Shown here piece after piece: positions 53,656-64,000 of a DNA stretch of 64,000 nucleotides. Both the position numbers and the translations under genes were made by a program. Below the pieces are notes generated by a model. That model saw only the letters and a list, made by a program, of their open reading frames with translations. It did not search any database and was not told the origin of the DNA. Each line of letters starts with the position of its first letter. The stretch's first letter is position 1. Source of the stretch: Strongylocentrotus purpuratus (Eukaryota; Echinodermata; Echinoidea; Camarodonta; Strongylocentrotidae); the NCBI RefSeq assembly GCF_000002235.5, contig NW_022145599.1:21015655-21079654 (forward strand), in the 5' to 3' direction.

Positions 53656-54624
53656 ATTTTGAGCGCTGATTCTGACACAAATTTTAAGTATGGGTACACT
53701 GTGTCATTTTGTTATGTGGACTCATGAATGTCAAAATTACCGCTTTCTCAAATAAGAAAAAGTCCATGAAATTTTATGCGTTTAGAGGTGAAGTAATTAG
53801 TAAATAAAGCATCCAAAGTATTAATAAGTGCGTTTAGTTTAAATGAATGTATGTTTGCGTGTTCAAGCAAAGAAACACGTGGAAATTGCACGTTTCCCTC
53901 TCTATGACTATGAGTGTCAACTTGTTTATACTTTGAACTATACATACCAAGTAAATCATATATGATGCCCCACATTAACATTAAAATGGCGAGGCTATTG
54001 GTACACAATTTTCTTTGTAAGTTTTTTTTAATTCGGTCAAAAACTTCTCATTTATAATACAAATTAAACTGGTACACAAATTGCTTGAAGTATTATTTCC
54101 ACGCCTCTTTTATTGTGCTGTGTCAAAAGTTTACGCCCCTTTAGTTCAAGCAAAGCAACGTGTAGAAATTAACACTTTCACTTTTTTGATAAATGACTAT
54201 ACTCAAATATTTGAGCGGAGGGCCCCGATTGTTTAATCTAACATTTGCATACCACACAAGTAACGATGCTTCATTTGGATGTTGGTATGCTCACAGAAGG
54301 GTCTAGGTGAAAATCTCTTTATTTTACACATCACCTTAGTCATTGGTCATCTCCTATACATCAGCATACCAAACGAGTATTGATGCTTGATTGGGTATTT
54401 GCTATTGGCGTGACTGCGCCACGGCTGGCCGACCTTCAAGTCAGACAGCCGAGGCGCTCTCCACCAAAGAATGCTAGGATTTTTATTCCAGCGCCCCTCT
54501 TATTGGGTGTCGAAAGTCTGCCATCTTTTGTTTAAAGGGATCCGGTAACTTTGTCTCAGATCCTGAAACAAAATCCTGGATTTAGCTCATAGCGTGGTAC
54601 GGTATGGCACTGAAACAGCTCCCG
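53656..54624. other. Non-coding with diverged internal duplicates
   Basis: 'CAAGCAAAGAAACACGTGGA' (53863) resembles 54150, and 'GCATACCACACAAGTAACGA' (54247) resembles 54364. Otherwise nothing recognised. Confidence 0.5.
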
Positions 54625-56005
54625 TACACTCTTAATGTCAGCGAGTAAATTGTGCCGAGTAAAACAAGTTGAGTAACAAAATGAGCAATTCAGTACTCAA
54701 GCTGGAGTAAGACCTTGATTTTAGTGGTACTCGTCACCCGAGTAATTTGTTACCTTCGATAAAGAGTAAATCAATGACTCAACATTGAGTACGAATTTCG
54801 TTTGTATCAATTTTGAGTAAACTACGGTTGGGTATTACGCTGCGGCAGGTGATAAATAAATCAACATTGATCTCTTACCCGAATTTACCTCGGGTGCGAG
54901 TGAAAGTTGGATCGATGGAAAGTGCAACTAGCTGTCAATATGCATGTGACACCTGTTCTACACATTTTTACCTAATAGCAGCTGTATGTTCCTTTGTCTA
55001 CCTAAGGAACTGGATATTTTGTACTCTTTCATTGTCCGTCATGTGCATGTCTCGTGCATGCATGTGCGCGTGCAGAAAGATGCGAAAGAACTGAGATACA
55101 CTCTTAGAAAAAAAGAGTGCAAAAAAGGGTGCAATATAAGATTTTGCACCCTTCCCACAAAAATGAACCCTATCGACCAAAAGAGGGTGCAAAATAAAAG
55201 TTTGCATATTGCATGCATATTCATGATTACTTTCCACGTGTTCACATAAAAATACATTTATCATGATTTGTTAAGCAAATTATGACAATGCACATCAATT
55301 TTTTGATTTTGTATTTTCCTTTGGCAATCATTAACCAATATATTATTTTGTCTGATCATGTTACAATTACATTCACGTTTTAGCAATAGATATATTGATT
55401 ATATGATTACTAACCAAGAAACATCATGCATGTTTAATATGTATTTGTGTACGAGCAAATTTTACCAGTATTCCTCGATGATGGGTGCAGGATTGCACCT
55501 TTTAAAGGGTGCAGGATTGAACCCCTAAAGGTGCTGCTATTGCATCGGTTTGCACCCCTAATGGAGTAAAAACATGTACTTAACTTAGTACATGTTTTTA
55601 CTCAATATTGATTGAGCAACTAAGCGTTACCCAGAAAACATACTCAATATTTGAGCAAAAAAAATCGCTCAAACAATTTGAGTCAAACATGTACTCGTTA
55701 ATTGAGTAAAATTTGGCTCAACTCATGAGCAGTTTCTTACTCGACATGAGTTGATTACGTTTCTACCCAGTACTGAGTAAAAAAGGAAACCGCTAAACAA
55801 AGAGTAAACATTGAGTAAAGGTTGACTCATTCAAACTGAGTAGAGATTTAGTCTTTTATTGAGTAATATTTTTACTCAACAGATGGGTAGATTTGTTACT
55901 CAACACATGCTGAGTAAAGTTTACTCAAAAGTCGGGTGGTTTCCTTTTGACCACCTAAAAGAGTGACATTTTGACTCAAATTGAGCAGTTTTTTTTTAGA
56001 GTGTA
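54625..56005. repeat. Composite of GAGTAA and GGGTGCA word arrays with TACACTCT termini
   Basis: Copies of the end motif TACACTCTTA(G)A lie at 54625 and 55097 and inverted at 55990-56005 (TTTTTTTAGAGTGTA). 54640-54830 and 55590-55990 hold about 20 GAGTAA/TTACTC words plus TTGAGC/GCTCAA variants in both orientations. 55115-55570 holds GGGTGCA / TGCACCC words and unique AT-rich sequence. It looks like related word-array elements nested or side by side. Non-coding. Confidence 0.7.
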
Positions 56006-56550
56006 GGACTTTTGTGCCAAAGTTGATTTTTTTTGTTGTTGCATTTTTGGATTCATTGGCGTCCAAGCTATCCGAAATTGATAGGGTTCAAATTTTTCCC
56101 GACCCTCAACCCCTCTCTGGGTGGGGGGGGGGGGGTAGTTTCCTATCATGAGACCCTCTAAAATTTGGTGTGTCATTTATCTAATGACTGGTTTCACAAA
56201 ACTTGAGTTGTTTTCTATAACTGTGATTATCCCTCAACAGCGCGAAAGGTAATTTGAAGACTTGCACTTGGATAAGCCCTCCAACCAACCCATCCCCATC
56301 CCTACCCCCACCCCGTCAGCCCAATTTGCATACCGATTTGTCATTGTTCGGCCAGCGGTTTTAAGGTGTAGTACTTTTATTATCTTTATCATATATATTA
56401 ACTAGCCCATTTCCAAACACAAAGAGACAGAAACAAACCTACAGACAACCTACATGTATACACATCTACCTCCCCCCACACACACCCACACACACACTCA
56501 TACTGATCGTCAAGTAAAGTATAAACCAAATAAAGAGAGATCATAGTTTT
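56006..56550. other. Non-coding, nothing recognised
   Basis: A G run near 56124 and CA-rich sequence at 56476-56500. No feature supported. Confidence 0.45.
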
Positions 56551-58190
56551 CGTCAAAATGTCCTAACACCCTTGTCGATTGGACTGCCTCTTGCTATCCA
56601 CTCTCGAGTTCGTGACAAGAACCTTGTTCAAAACCTTTCAGAAGTCTACATTGGAAGTGACTATCACAAGATACTTGATCTAGAAAAGAGAGTTAAGCAG
56701 TCAGTTCTTCAACGAATAAAGGATGCTGGGGGGTTTTGTCTTCCTGATTTTGTCAAGAAGGGTGTGAACATCTGGTTTGCCATTGACAACATTGATCTCT
56801 TGGAAGACACACCCACAGGGCAAGGAACCTTTCATGGGACAGTGGTTGTAATCAACCAACAGGCTGTAGATGGAGAGCCAGTGAATCAACCACTTGTCAT
56901 ACCCGAGAAACTTTCTTCGCAAGCCCTTCTAGTATTTGAGATGAATGTGCTTCCAGAGCCAGTCATCAGAGCTAGCCCACTGACATTTCAGGCCTACAAG
57001 AAGAGGACAAAAAATCTCATTTCTCAAGAATTCACTCACCCCTGGGCTCTTGTGAACTACCTTACAGCAGATGACAACAGTGAAATCATCCAAACTGAAC
57101 GTCAGCTGCACGATGAAGAAGCCCAGCGCAGTGAAGAGATGCCAATGCAGAGTCTCCAAAATGATGAGGAAACTGAGCCTTCTAGCAACAAGGAGGAAGC
57201 TGGGTCTTCAATGGATAGAGATGAAACGGACCCTGTCGTGATCATCAAAAAGCAGGTGAAGAAATCAGATAAAATAGCAAAGAATGATGTTCTTCCAACG
57301 TGGGCTGCAACTAGGTCCTTATTGTTGTCTCAATCCTCTCCCGCTAGCACGCCTACAAACACAGTATTCTAGACATCGCCAACTGATCCCTCGTACTGGA
57401 CCCTCTAAACTGTTCTTCGGTTATCCCAGGGAATATCTGCGACTGTAGTTGGACCTCACAAAAAGACATTGATAACGCTAGATCTCGATCTTTACTCCCG
57501 AGCGTTTAAGATTCAGCAGTCGGTGGGAAACACCAACTTGATCTTAGGAGCTGGAGCTCTCCACATTGCTTTCGCTGCCTTACATGCTCTTGGCAAAACC
57601 ATCCTAAACGTGCGGAAACAATAGGTGAATATAAAATGTCAGTGTTTCCCCGTTCACTATGTGCTGTCGATGGTTCTTTGTACATCCCAACAGACAAAGC
57701 AAGTCTGATGCATGCAGTCGAAGATGCAAAGGCAGAACCTCCCGATGTTGTAAAACAGCCTGACGTCGTGGAGGATAATCATTCAACTTCCCCACAGGTT
57801 GAAATGATGCAGGAAGAGGTTCCGGTTACCGTAGAATATGAGATAACGCAGGTTCCTTCTGGAGCAGCCCAACAACCTAACCTCTTGCATGATCTTCCTG
57901 TCAAGGTGCTGATAATTGACGTCATGGGTGTACTTCAAGGCATGAAAAAGACACCTGCCATGCAAACGATATCAGACATGCAGAATGCATTCAACAGGCG
58001 CATCGAAGGGATGATGGCTAGTTATGATGAAGGTCGAGTTGTGTTTGATCGATATATGGAAGAGTCATTAAAGAACAAGACTCGACAAAAGAGGGCAACT
58101 ACATCAGTAGAATACGAGATACACCCAGAAATGAAGCTCACAATGTCCATCAAGGAGCTTCTATTTTATTTCATGTTTTGTTGTTTATAA
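56551..58190 (+). pseudogene. Second member of the PIN/FEN-like + CXC gene family, N-terminal part, frameshifted
   Basis: The frame from about 56551 to 57372 has no in-frame ATG at its start and reads 'TPLSIGLPLAIHSRVRDKNL', 'GGFCLPDFVKKGVNIWFAID', 'LLEDTPTGQGTFHGTVVVIN', then a Glu/Ser-rich linker and 'LPTWAATRSLLLSQ'. After frame changes in 57373-57640 ('TVVGPHKKTLITLDLDLYSR', 'LGAGALHIAFAALHALGKTI' are readable out of frame), a second frame runs to 58190 with 'LPVKVLIIDVMGVLQGMKKT', 'RVVFDRYMEESLKNKTRQKR' and 'EIHPEMKLTMSIKELL', where it breaks off into repeat sequence. From memory these landmarks belong to the same uncharacterised multi-copy family as 2070-3066. Its likely CXC end is missing. 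Confidence 0.65.
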
Positions 58191-58195
58191 CTGGA

Positions 58196-58895
58196 AAAAT
58201 GTTTCCAAATAGTTCTTTGATTTAGATAAAGATTGTGTCATGTACAAGTATTTTGGAACAAAGTAGCTCAACTTGTTTCTGTTTTTTTCGGGGGTGTGGG
58301 GAGGGGGGGGGGGGACCATATCAACAAAACTAAATGCACATTTACGTATTATTTTGCATTTGAACAAAATATTACATAATAATTCGTCAACTTTCTGATT
58401 GACTGATGCAATTACAGTGCCTAGAAGTTGATATTTGAGAATTTTGTTATATTATCATCTGAAGGTGTCTGGCGCCATCTGGTGTTTAAGTAAGTTATTC
58501 ATTTGATAAAATACTAAAATAGGGTTGATTTTTATATTAACAGCCAAAAGTTTCCAAATAATTCTTTGATTGAGATAAAGATTGTGTCATGTACAAGTAT
58601 TTTGGAACAAAGTAGCTCAACTTGTTTCTGTTTTTTTCGGGGGTGTGGGGAGGGGGGGGGGGGACCATATCAACAAAACTAAATGCACATTTACGTATTA
58701 TTTTGCATTTGAACAAAATATTGCATATATAATTGGTCAACTTTCTGATTGACTGATGCAATTACACTGCCTAGAAGTTGATATTTGAGAATTTTGTTAT
58801 ATTATCATCTGAAGGTGTTTGGCGCCATCTGGTGTTTAAGTAAGTTATTCATTTGATAAAATACTAAAATAGGGTTGATTTTTATATTAACAGCC
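58196..58895 (+). repeat. Tandem duplication, about 350-bp unit, two copies
   Basis: 'GTTTCCAAATA(G/A)TTCTTTGATT' starts at 58201 and 58551. The copies are nearly identical, including a poly-G tract (58303, 58652) and 'GGCGCCATCTGGTGTTTAAG'. The first copy abuts the broken end of the pseudogene, so this repeat may have truncated it. Confidence 0.95.
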
Positions 58896-60488
58896 GAAAA
58901 ATTACAGTGTTAATGACATGTGATATGTTTCGCAATTATTCCAATGTATGATAACACACAATAATGCCATTTCCACTTATTATTTCAAAATTCCAGCCCA
59001 AAAGAAAGAAGAAGGGCACAATTTTTATGCAATATTTCCCCATTTTTCACAATTTGTCGCAAATTGCGCCCCCCATAAGGACTAAGTGAAAAAAATTATG
59101 ACGCAATATCATTGAAAATGAATCCTTATATATCTCAAACAACTTCAAAGTGTAATTGGCGAAAAATTATATGAATTAGGGTGGAAGACATCAAATTTCC
59201 CTATTGTGCTTTATATAAGCCATTATGGCGCCCAAAATGGACCCCCTAGGAAGTGAAGGAGGGGTCTGAAAATTTAAACCCCATAATTTTGGCCAATTGG
59301 GACCCTTTTGAAGCCAAAACAGCAAACAAATCAACTTTGTCACAAAAATCCTACGGGATTACATACCATACAGCACTATCATGCTGCACATATAACTATA
59401 TCAACCTTTAGGTCAGTCAGGTACCCCATGACTTTTACGAGCCGATCGACAGTCTGATTATCAAAATATTTATGATTGAAAATCGAAACCAAATTTTGCG
59501 TTTTCCTAACGATTTTCATAACACTATAGTCTATTGGGGAAAACGAGTATGGTAAAAACCGGTCACTCAGAAAACGTTACATAATCAAGTAATGACATCG
59601 TAACCAATGGAAGACCGGGGACATGCATACACAAGTTATCTCAATAACTATGGTATAACACTTATGTGCCGATTTCAGTGTTTGCTAAGCAAACAAATAT
59701 AGAAATCAAATGTACAGGTTTAAAATACTTGGTAACTAATCCGGCAACTCTTCAATACAGCGCACAACAATGTGTACTGGTCTGTGTGTGTTAAGATAAT
59801 AATTACGATCGTACGGGAAATATTCAGGTACATGTATCAACAATATTGAAAGACTGAATCGCTCGGATGACTTGTGCATATAAATGAATAATTAGTTAGT
59901 CGTTGAAGTATTTTGCAGCGCTGAGAGAAGGTTACGCTTTGGTGCATGTGCAAGCATGAAATTCGAACCAGGTGACACTGGACATGCATGGATGCTGTAT
60001 ATAACAAAGGCTGGGGAATAGTTCTCGGGTGACTCAGAGCAAAGCATGGCTCATACAGTAACAAACAAGAGGAACATTTGAAATAAAAATGCGAAATCAC
60101 ATTTAAAACAACGAATTTCATGAGAATGGGCGACACCGTCTGTCCATTGGCTCGCAGAAAACACAAATCTAAATATTAAAAAACATTGATATAAATCGTT
60201 CGCTAATTTCGAATTATGACTAATATATCTTCAATTCTATGTAACTGACTTTTCGTGATGTCAATCAGAAACTGAAATAAAATGACAAAAGTGAAATGTC
60301 TAGTATAATCATGAAATCACAAGCCTTAGAGTCCATTTGGAAGATTTCGTTTCTTTCCACTAAAGGTGCACGGTGGTATTTTTCAGGAAGATCTTTGTAG
60401 ATAGGCCCTTTTCTTTTCTCAGCTTGTAAGCAGCGTTGGCGAGAAGACCGCGTCCGGCCTTGAGGGCTGGGGGGGGGGGGGGGGGTCA
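58896..60488. other. Non-coding, no gene recognised
   Basis: 'GGCGCCCAAAATGG' and 'GGCGCCATCTGG'-like phrases recur in this area. A minus-strand frame over 60466-60360 could encode a short basic peptide but has no recognised domain or splice support. A G run lies at 60470-60485. Confidence 0.4.
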
Positions 60489-60568
60489 GTGCGGACTGAG
60501 ATTCTGGGCTCCGGAATCGATGTCAACCTTCTCAGGCATGAGGGTGAGGCGGTTATCAATAATTCAAC

Positions 60569-61015
60569 ATGCAACACTGCGGCGAGGGCTCCTGTCCTTT
60601 CCAGACTAGACTATACTGCAACAGTCTCTTCAGTGTTCTCAGCCAGAGGGACCTTTATCGCCTTCAGAGACTCCAAAACTCAGCGGCAAGGCTTGTTTTT
60701 TCTGCTCCTCTTCGGACTCACATACAACCTATTCGACTTGAACTCCATTGGCTGCCTGTACGACAGAGAACAGCTTTCAAGATCCCTACTGCTGTGCAGA
60801 TGGCCTCATCTGTTGACCAGTTCAAGAAACTACTCAAGTCACATATATTCTGCTAGAAATTACTTTATTACCAGCTGACATATACTTGACTGATCTCTGA
60901 GAAGTGTCTAACTTTTGTTTTTAAGTGGCCCAAACATTGTGGAGCGTGTGTGCAGCGCTTTGTAACTGCAAGGAAAATGCGCTATATCAAATATCTTTTA
61001 GATTGGATTGGATAA
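60569..61015 (+). mobile_element. CR1/L2-like LINE, RT C-terminus and 3' tail
   Basis: With one frame change near 60610 the sequence reads 'LSRLDY', 'SLFSVLSQRDLYRLQRLQNS', 'AARLVFSAPLRTHIQPIRLE', 'LHWLPVRQRTAFKI', the classic SRLDYCNSLL...RLQrxqNsAARlv...LHWLPVxxRixFKi region, ending 'SVDQFKKLLKSHIFC'. The 3' UTR has 'GCGCTTTGTAACTGCAAGG' and 'AATGCGCTATATCAAATA', the L2-type 3' stem, and a GGATT tandem tail at about 61000-61013. Confidence 0.88.
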
Positions 61016-61640
61016 AAGCAAAGAGTAACATACGGAAAAGTAGAACGAGAAGAAGATGAAAGGATAATAACGAATATTACCATAAGGAAAGGTAAAAAGT
61101 ATAGAAGATAGAATGAACATAAAATAATTATGATAAGGAGATAATTCTTTCATTCCTGATGTTATGTTGTAGATAGAAACAGCAAATGAAAGAAGAATAA
61201 AAACAAAGAATAATCTAACATAAGGAATAATAGAAGGAGAAGAAGATAGAAGGAAAAACACAGAATAAGGAAATAAAGATAGAAAGAGGAAATAATAGAA
61301 GAATAAAAAGAAAGAATAACATAAGGTAAGATAGAAATATCTGGCGGCCGCCAAATAATCTAGCTATCTTTCTTTATGTTCTGCTGTAGATAGAAAGAGG
61401 AAACGATAGAAAAAATAAAAACAAAGAATAACAAAACAAGAGATAGAAAGAGAAGATAGAAGGATAAACACAAAGAACAATAAAACGAAAGATAGACAGA
61501 ACAGAAGCTAGAAGGGAAAACAAAGAATTAAAAAGTGAAGAGAAAAGGAGGAAATGATAGAAGGATAAAAGCAAATAGTACCATACGGAAAAGTAGAGAA
61601 AAAAAAGAAGACGAAAGACTTCATGCAATCTTGAACGTCA
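61016..61640 (+). repeat. Purine-rich low-complexity tract
   Basis: Loose repeats of GATAGAAAGAGGAAA / AACAAAGAATAAC type with a 30-65-base spacing, interrupted near 61340 by a short unique GC-rich stretch. It produces long hydrophobic spurious frames on the minus strand. Confidence 0.85.
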
Positions 61641-61647
61641 ACGAAAC

Positions 61648-61855
61648 GGAGTTAACTTTTGTCGACTCTGTTTGTTGCTACGGTAGGCAGCCAGTGAAAA
61701 CGAATTCGTTTAATCAAATTATGAAAATGCAAGCATTACTTTAAACAAACAGAAATTTGTCCTGGCTCATTTTTCCTTATTGAGGTGTGATATGAAAGGG
61801 CAGAAAATGAACTTTTTAGAAATGTGATTTTCTCTTTGAAATTCAGATACCGTTC
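61648..61855 (+). repeat. About 200-bp repeat shared with 8608-8810
   Basis: Matches 8608-8810 in the same orientation (for example 'GGCAGCCAGTGAAAACGAAT', 'CTTTGAAATTCAGATACCG'). It ends about 200 bp upstream of the ankyrin-gene ATG, so it may be part of a promoter duplicated with gene copies or a mobile repeat. Confidence 0.85.
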
Positions 61856-62061
61856 GCCAAATGCATTCTATAAATTATAGGATGCTTTCATATAATCACG
61901 CTTGATTGCTCCTTCAGGATATACCAAATATCATCGCTACTAAAGCGTACGGGCTAATTTACACAGTAGTTCAGTGTCACACTACAATAACTAACATTGT
62001 GTTTTGAGAGCACGTAAATATCATAATTAGAAAAACGTTGTGGGTGTGAATCACGTTTAAC
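61856..62061 (+). promoter_or_regulatory. Upstream region of the ankyrin gene, possible TATA box
   Basis: TATAAAT at 61869-61875 lies about 190 bases before the ATG; no initiator or other element is certain. Assigned mainly by position. Confidence 0.3.
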
Positions 62062-64000
62062 ATGGCGCTGTTTTCAGCAGCAGCAAAAGGAGACTTCCTG
62101 AAGATACAATCATTAATCGACTCGGAGGACAAGTCAGAGGATTCGGGAGGAGTTGATGTAAACTGCACGGATGCATCCGGCAAGACGGCCCTCCACATTG
62201 CTTCGGAAAACGGACATTTGCAAACGGTTAAATGCCTTACCAATCATGGAGCAAAGGTGAATGTGGTCGATGCTAACCTACAGACATCGGTTCACTTATG
62301 CTCAAAGAAAGGCCATCGTCGTGTGGTAGAGCTGTTAGTGAACGGAGGAGCAGATATTGATATTGGTGACAAAGATGGGTTTACAGCTCTGCACATAGCA
62401 TCATTGGAGGGTCGTCTTGATATTGTCAAATACCTCGTTAGTAAAGGGGCAGACCTGGGAAGACTTGCTATTAATTACTGGACACCTCTACTCATTGCTT
62501 TAGACGGTGGACATCTTGACATTGCAGAGTACCTTTTGACAGAAGGAGCCAACATTAACACATATGGTAAAGGTGGATATACAGCTCTACATATTGCTTC
62601 AAAAACTGGTAATATTGATGGGGTGAAATATCTAACCAGTCAAGGAGCAGAGCTGGATAGGAGCAATGACGATGGGTTGGCAGCTCTGCACATTGCATCA
62701 TTCGAGGGTCATCTTGATATTGTCAAACACCTTGTTAGTAAAGGGGCACAGCTTGACAAATGTGACAAAGACGACATGACACCCTTGTATTATGCGTCTC
62801 AAGAAGGCCATCTTGAAGTCGTCGAGTATATCGTGGACAAAGGAGCAGGCATTGAAATTGGTGATAAAGATGGGTTGACAGCTATCCACATTGCATCATT
62901 CGGGGGTCATCTTGACATTGTCAAATACCTTGCTAGTAAAAGGGCGCAGCTAGATAGATGTGACAAAAACGGCAGGACACCCTTGTTCTGTGCTTCCCAA
63001 AAAGGCCATCTTGAAGTCGTCGAGTATATCGTGAACAAAGGAGCAGGCATTGATATTGGTAATAAAGATGGCTTGGCAGCTCTGCACATTGCATCATTCA
63101 GGGGTCATCTTGATATTGTCAAGTACCTCGTTAGTAAAGGGGCAGAGCTTGACAAATGTGACAAAAATGACAGGACACCCTTGTACTGTGCTTCCCAAAA
63201 AGGTCATCTTGAAGTCGCCGAGTATATCGTGAACAAAGGAGCAGGCATTGATATTGGTGATAAAGATGGGTTGACATCTTTTCACATAGCGTCATTGAAG
63301 GGTCATATAGAGATGGTCAAATACCTCGTTAGTAAAGGGGCAGACCTAGAGAGACTTACTAATGATTACGGGACACCTATACACCTTGCTTTAGACGGTG
63401 GCCATTTTGACATTGCAGAGTACCTTTTGAAAGAAGGAGCCAACATTAACACGTGTGGTAAAGGTGGATGTACAGCACTACATGCTTCATCACAAACTGG
63501 TAATATTGATGGGGTGGAATTTCTAATCAGTCAAGGCGTAGAGCTGGATAGGACCAATGACGATGGTTGGACCGCACTTAGTTTGGCTTCATTTGGGGGA
63601 CACCTTGACATTGTCAAAGTTCTCGTTAACGAAGGGGTAGAGGTTGACAAAGCACCCAGAAGCGGGATGACACCCTTGTGTCTTGCAACAGGAGGAGGCC
63701 ATCTTGGTATTGTTGAGGTCTTACTGAACGTAGGAGCAAGTATTGATAACTGTAATCGAGACGGTTTAACAGCACTCCACATTGCATCGTCCAATGGACA
63801 CGTTGCAATAGTTCATCATCTTGTTAGGACAGGGGCACACCTTGACAGATGTGACAAAAACAACAGGACACCCTTGTCTTATGCTTCTCAAGAAGGCCAT
63901 CTTGAAGTCGTCGAGTATATCGTGAACAATGGAGCAGGCATTGAAATTTGTAATAAAGATGGGTTGACAGCTCTGCACATTGCATCATTCGGGGGTCATC
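62062..64000 (+). CDS. Ankyrin-repeat protein, 5' part (runs off the window)
   Basis: ATG at 62062 opens an uninterrupted frame of 646 codons to the window end. 'MALFSAAAKGDFLKIQSLID' forms a degenerate first repeat, then an acidic insert ('SEDKSEDSGG'), followed by 18 full 33-residue ankyrin repeats and part of a 19th ('TALHIAS..GHLDIVKYLVSKGA' consensus). There is no intron, signal peptide or membrane segment in this part. Repeats 6-11 alternate between two types ('GLxALHIASFxGHLDIVKYL' and 'RTPLYCASQxGHLEVVEYIV'), giving a 66-residue superunit; repeats 3-6 resemble 12-15. Such arrays bind proteins; the function is unknown because the C-terminal domain (often ZU5, death or TPR in echinoderm relatives) lies outside. 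The start is supported by a familiar MALFSAAA.GD opening and the absence of an earlier in-frame ATG nearby. Confidence 0.95.
   Translation, partial: MALFSAAAKGDFLKIQSLIDSEDKSEDSGGVDVNCTDASGKTALHIASENGHLQTVKCLTNHGAKVNVVDANLQTSVHLCSKKGHRRVVELLVNGGADIDIGDKDGFTALHIASLEGRLDIVKYLVSKGADLGRLAINYWTPLLIALDGGHLDIAEYLLTEGANINTYGKGGYTALHIASKTGNIDGVKYLTSQGAELDRSNDDGLAALHIASFEGHLDIVKHLVSKGAQLDKCDKDDMTPLYYASQEGHLEVVEYIVDKGAGIEIGDKDGLTAIHIASFGGHLDIVKYLASKRAQLDRCDKNGRTPLFCASQKGHLEVVEYIVNKGAGIDIGNKDGLAALHIASFRGHLDIVKYLVSKGAELDKCDKNDRTPLYCASQKGHLEVAEYIVNKGAGIDIGDKDGLTSFHIASLKGHIEMVKYLVSKGADLERLTNDYGTPIHLALDGGHFDIAEYLLKEGANINTCGKGGCTALHASSQTGNIDGVEFLISQGVELDRTNDDGWTALSLASFGGHLDIVKVLVNEGVEVDKAPRSGMTPLCLATGGGHLGIVEVLLNVGASIDNCNRDGLTALHIASSNGHVAIVHHLVRTGAHLDRCDKNNRTPLSYASQEGHLEVVEYIVNNGAGIEICNKDGLTALHIASFGGH

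Noticed and set aside
59837..60166. 109-codon minus-strand frame
   Set aside because: No domain, no splice support and no sign of coding bias; likely chance.
60998..61628. Minus-strand frames resembling multi-pass membrane proteins
   Set aside because: They read the purine-rich low-complexity tract in antisense; Phe/Leu/Ser richness comes from base composition.

Overview
The window is animal genomic DNA: intron-rich, AT-rich, crowded with degenerate transposons, poly-G tracts and microsatellites. The ankyrin array at the right edge (62062 onward) has the 'TALHIAS..GHLDIVKYLVSKGA' style that I associate with the very large ankyrin families of sea urchins. Together with an echinoderm-type LDLa/LRR seven-helix receptor this points to a sea urchin, probably Strongylocentrotus or a close relative. 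The species call is inference from recall, not a search.

Three host genes can be supported. (1) A plus-strand relaxin-receptor-like GPCR (LGR type C / GRL101-like). I trace 14 exons from 9610 to 26107: a CUB-like exon, two LDLa exons, a cysteine-rich cap exon, eight LRR exons mostly of 72 nt with phase-2 introns, one exon with TM1-TM5 and a last exon with TM6-TM7. All junction phases agree; the 5' end (signal peptide, promoter) is not found. (2) A minus-strand terminal exon at 41450-39655 encoding a Cys-nucleophile alpha/beta hydrolase of the kind fused to GMC/cholesterol-oxidase-like proteins; its upstream exons were not found. (3) A plus-strand ankyrin-repeat gene, open from an ATG at 62062 to the window end (18 full repeats and part of a 19th).

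The rest is repeats. Left part (1-9600): an inverted repeat around a decayed multi-copy gene with a PIN/FEN-like region and a CXC domain, a LINE fragment, a roughly 113-bp satellite array with higher-order structure, and a TTAA-flanked MITE inside that array. The receptor introns carry an internally deleted Gypsy element, a second copy of the same MITE, a foldback element and arrays of short words. From 26 to 39 kb lie a 1.56-kb element full of GTGCCCC words, an L1/Tx1-like LINE split by another TTAA MITE, a Penelope-like copy split by a 711-bp MITE plus a second Penelope copy, tandemly duplicated CR1-like LINE ends and a tRNA-derived SINE. From 41 to 62 kb lie more LINE, Penelope and MITE copies, a foldback element with about 128-bp terminal inverted repeats and 9-bp target duplications (51965-52838), and a frameshifted relative of the left-hand gene family (56551-58190).

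The recurring oddity is a class of non-coding elements whose interior is a loose array of variants of one short, often palindromic word (GTGCCCC, AACTGG/CCAGTT, GAGTAA/TTACTC, GGGTGCA, GAACNAGTT, GCGGT), a different word in each element. I consider this the most interesting signal in the window. No intact autonomous transposon, CRISPR, operon or functional RNA gene was seen.
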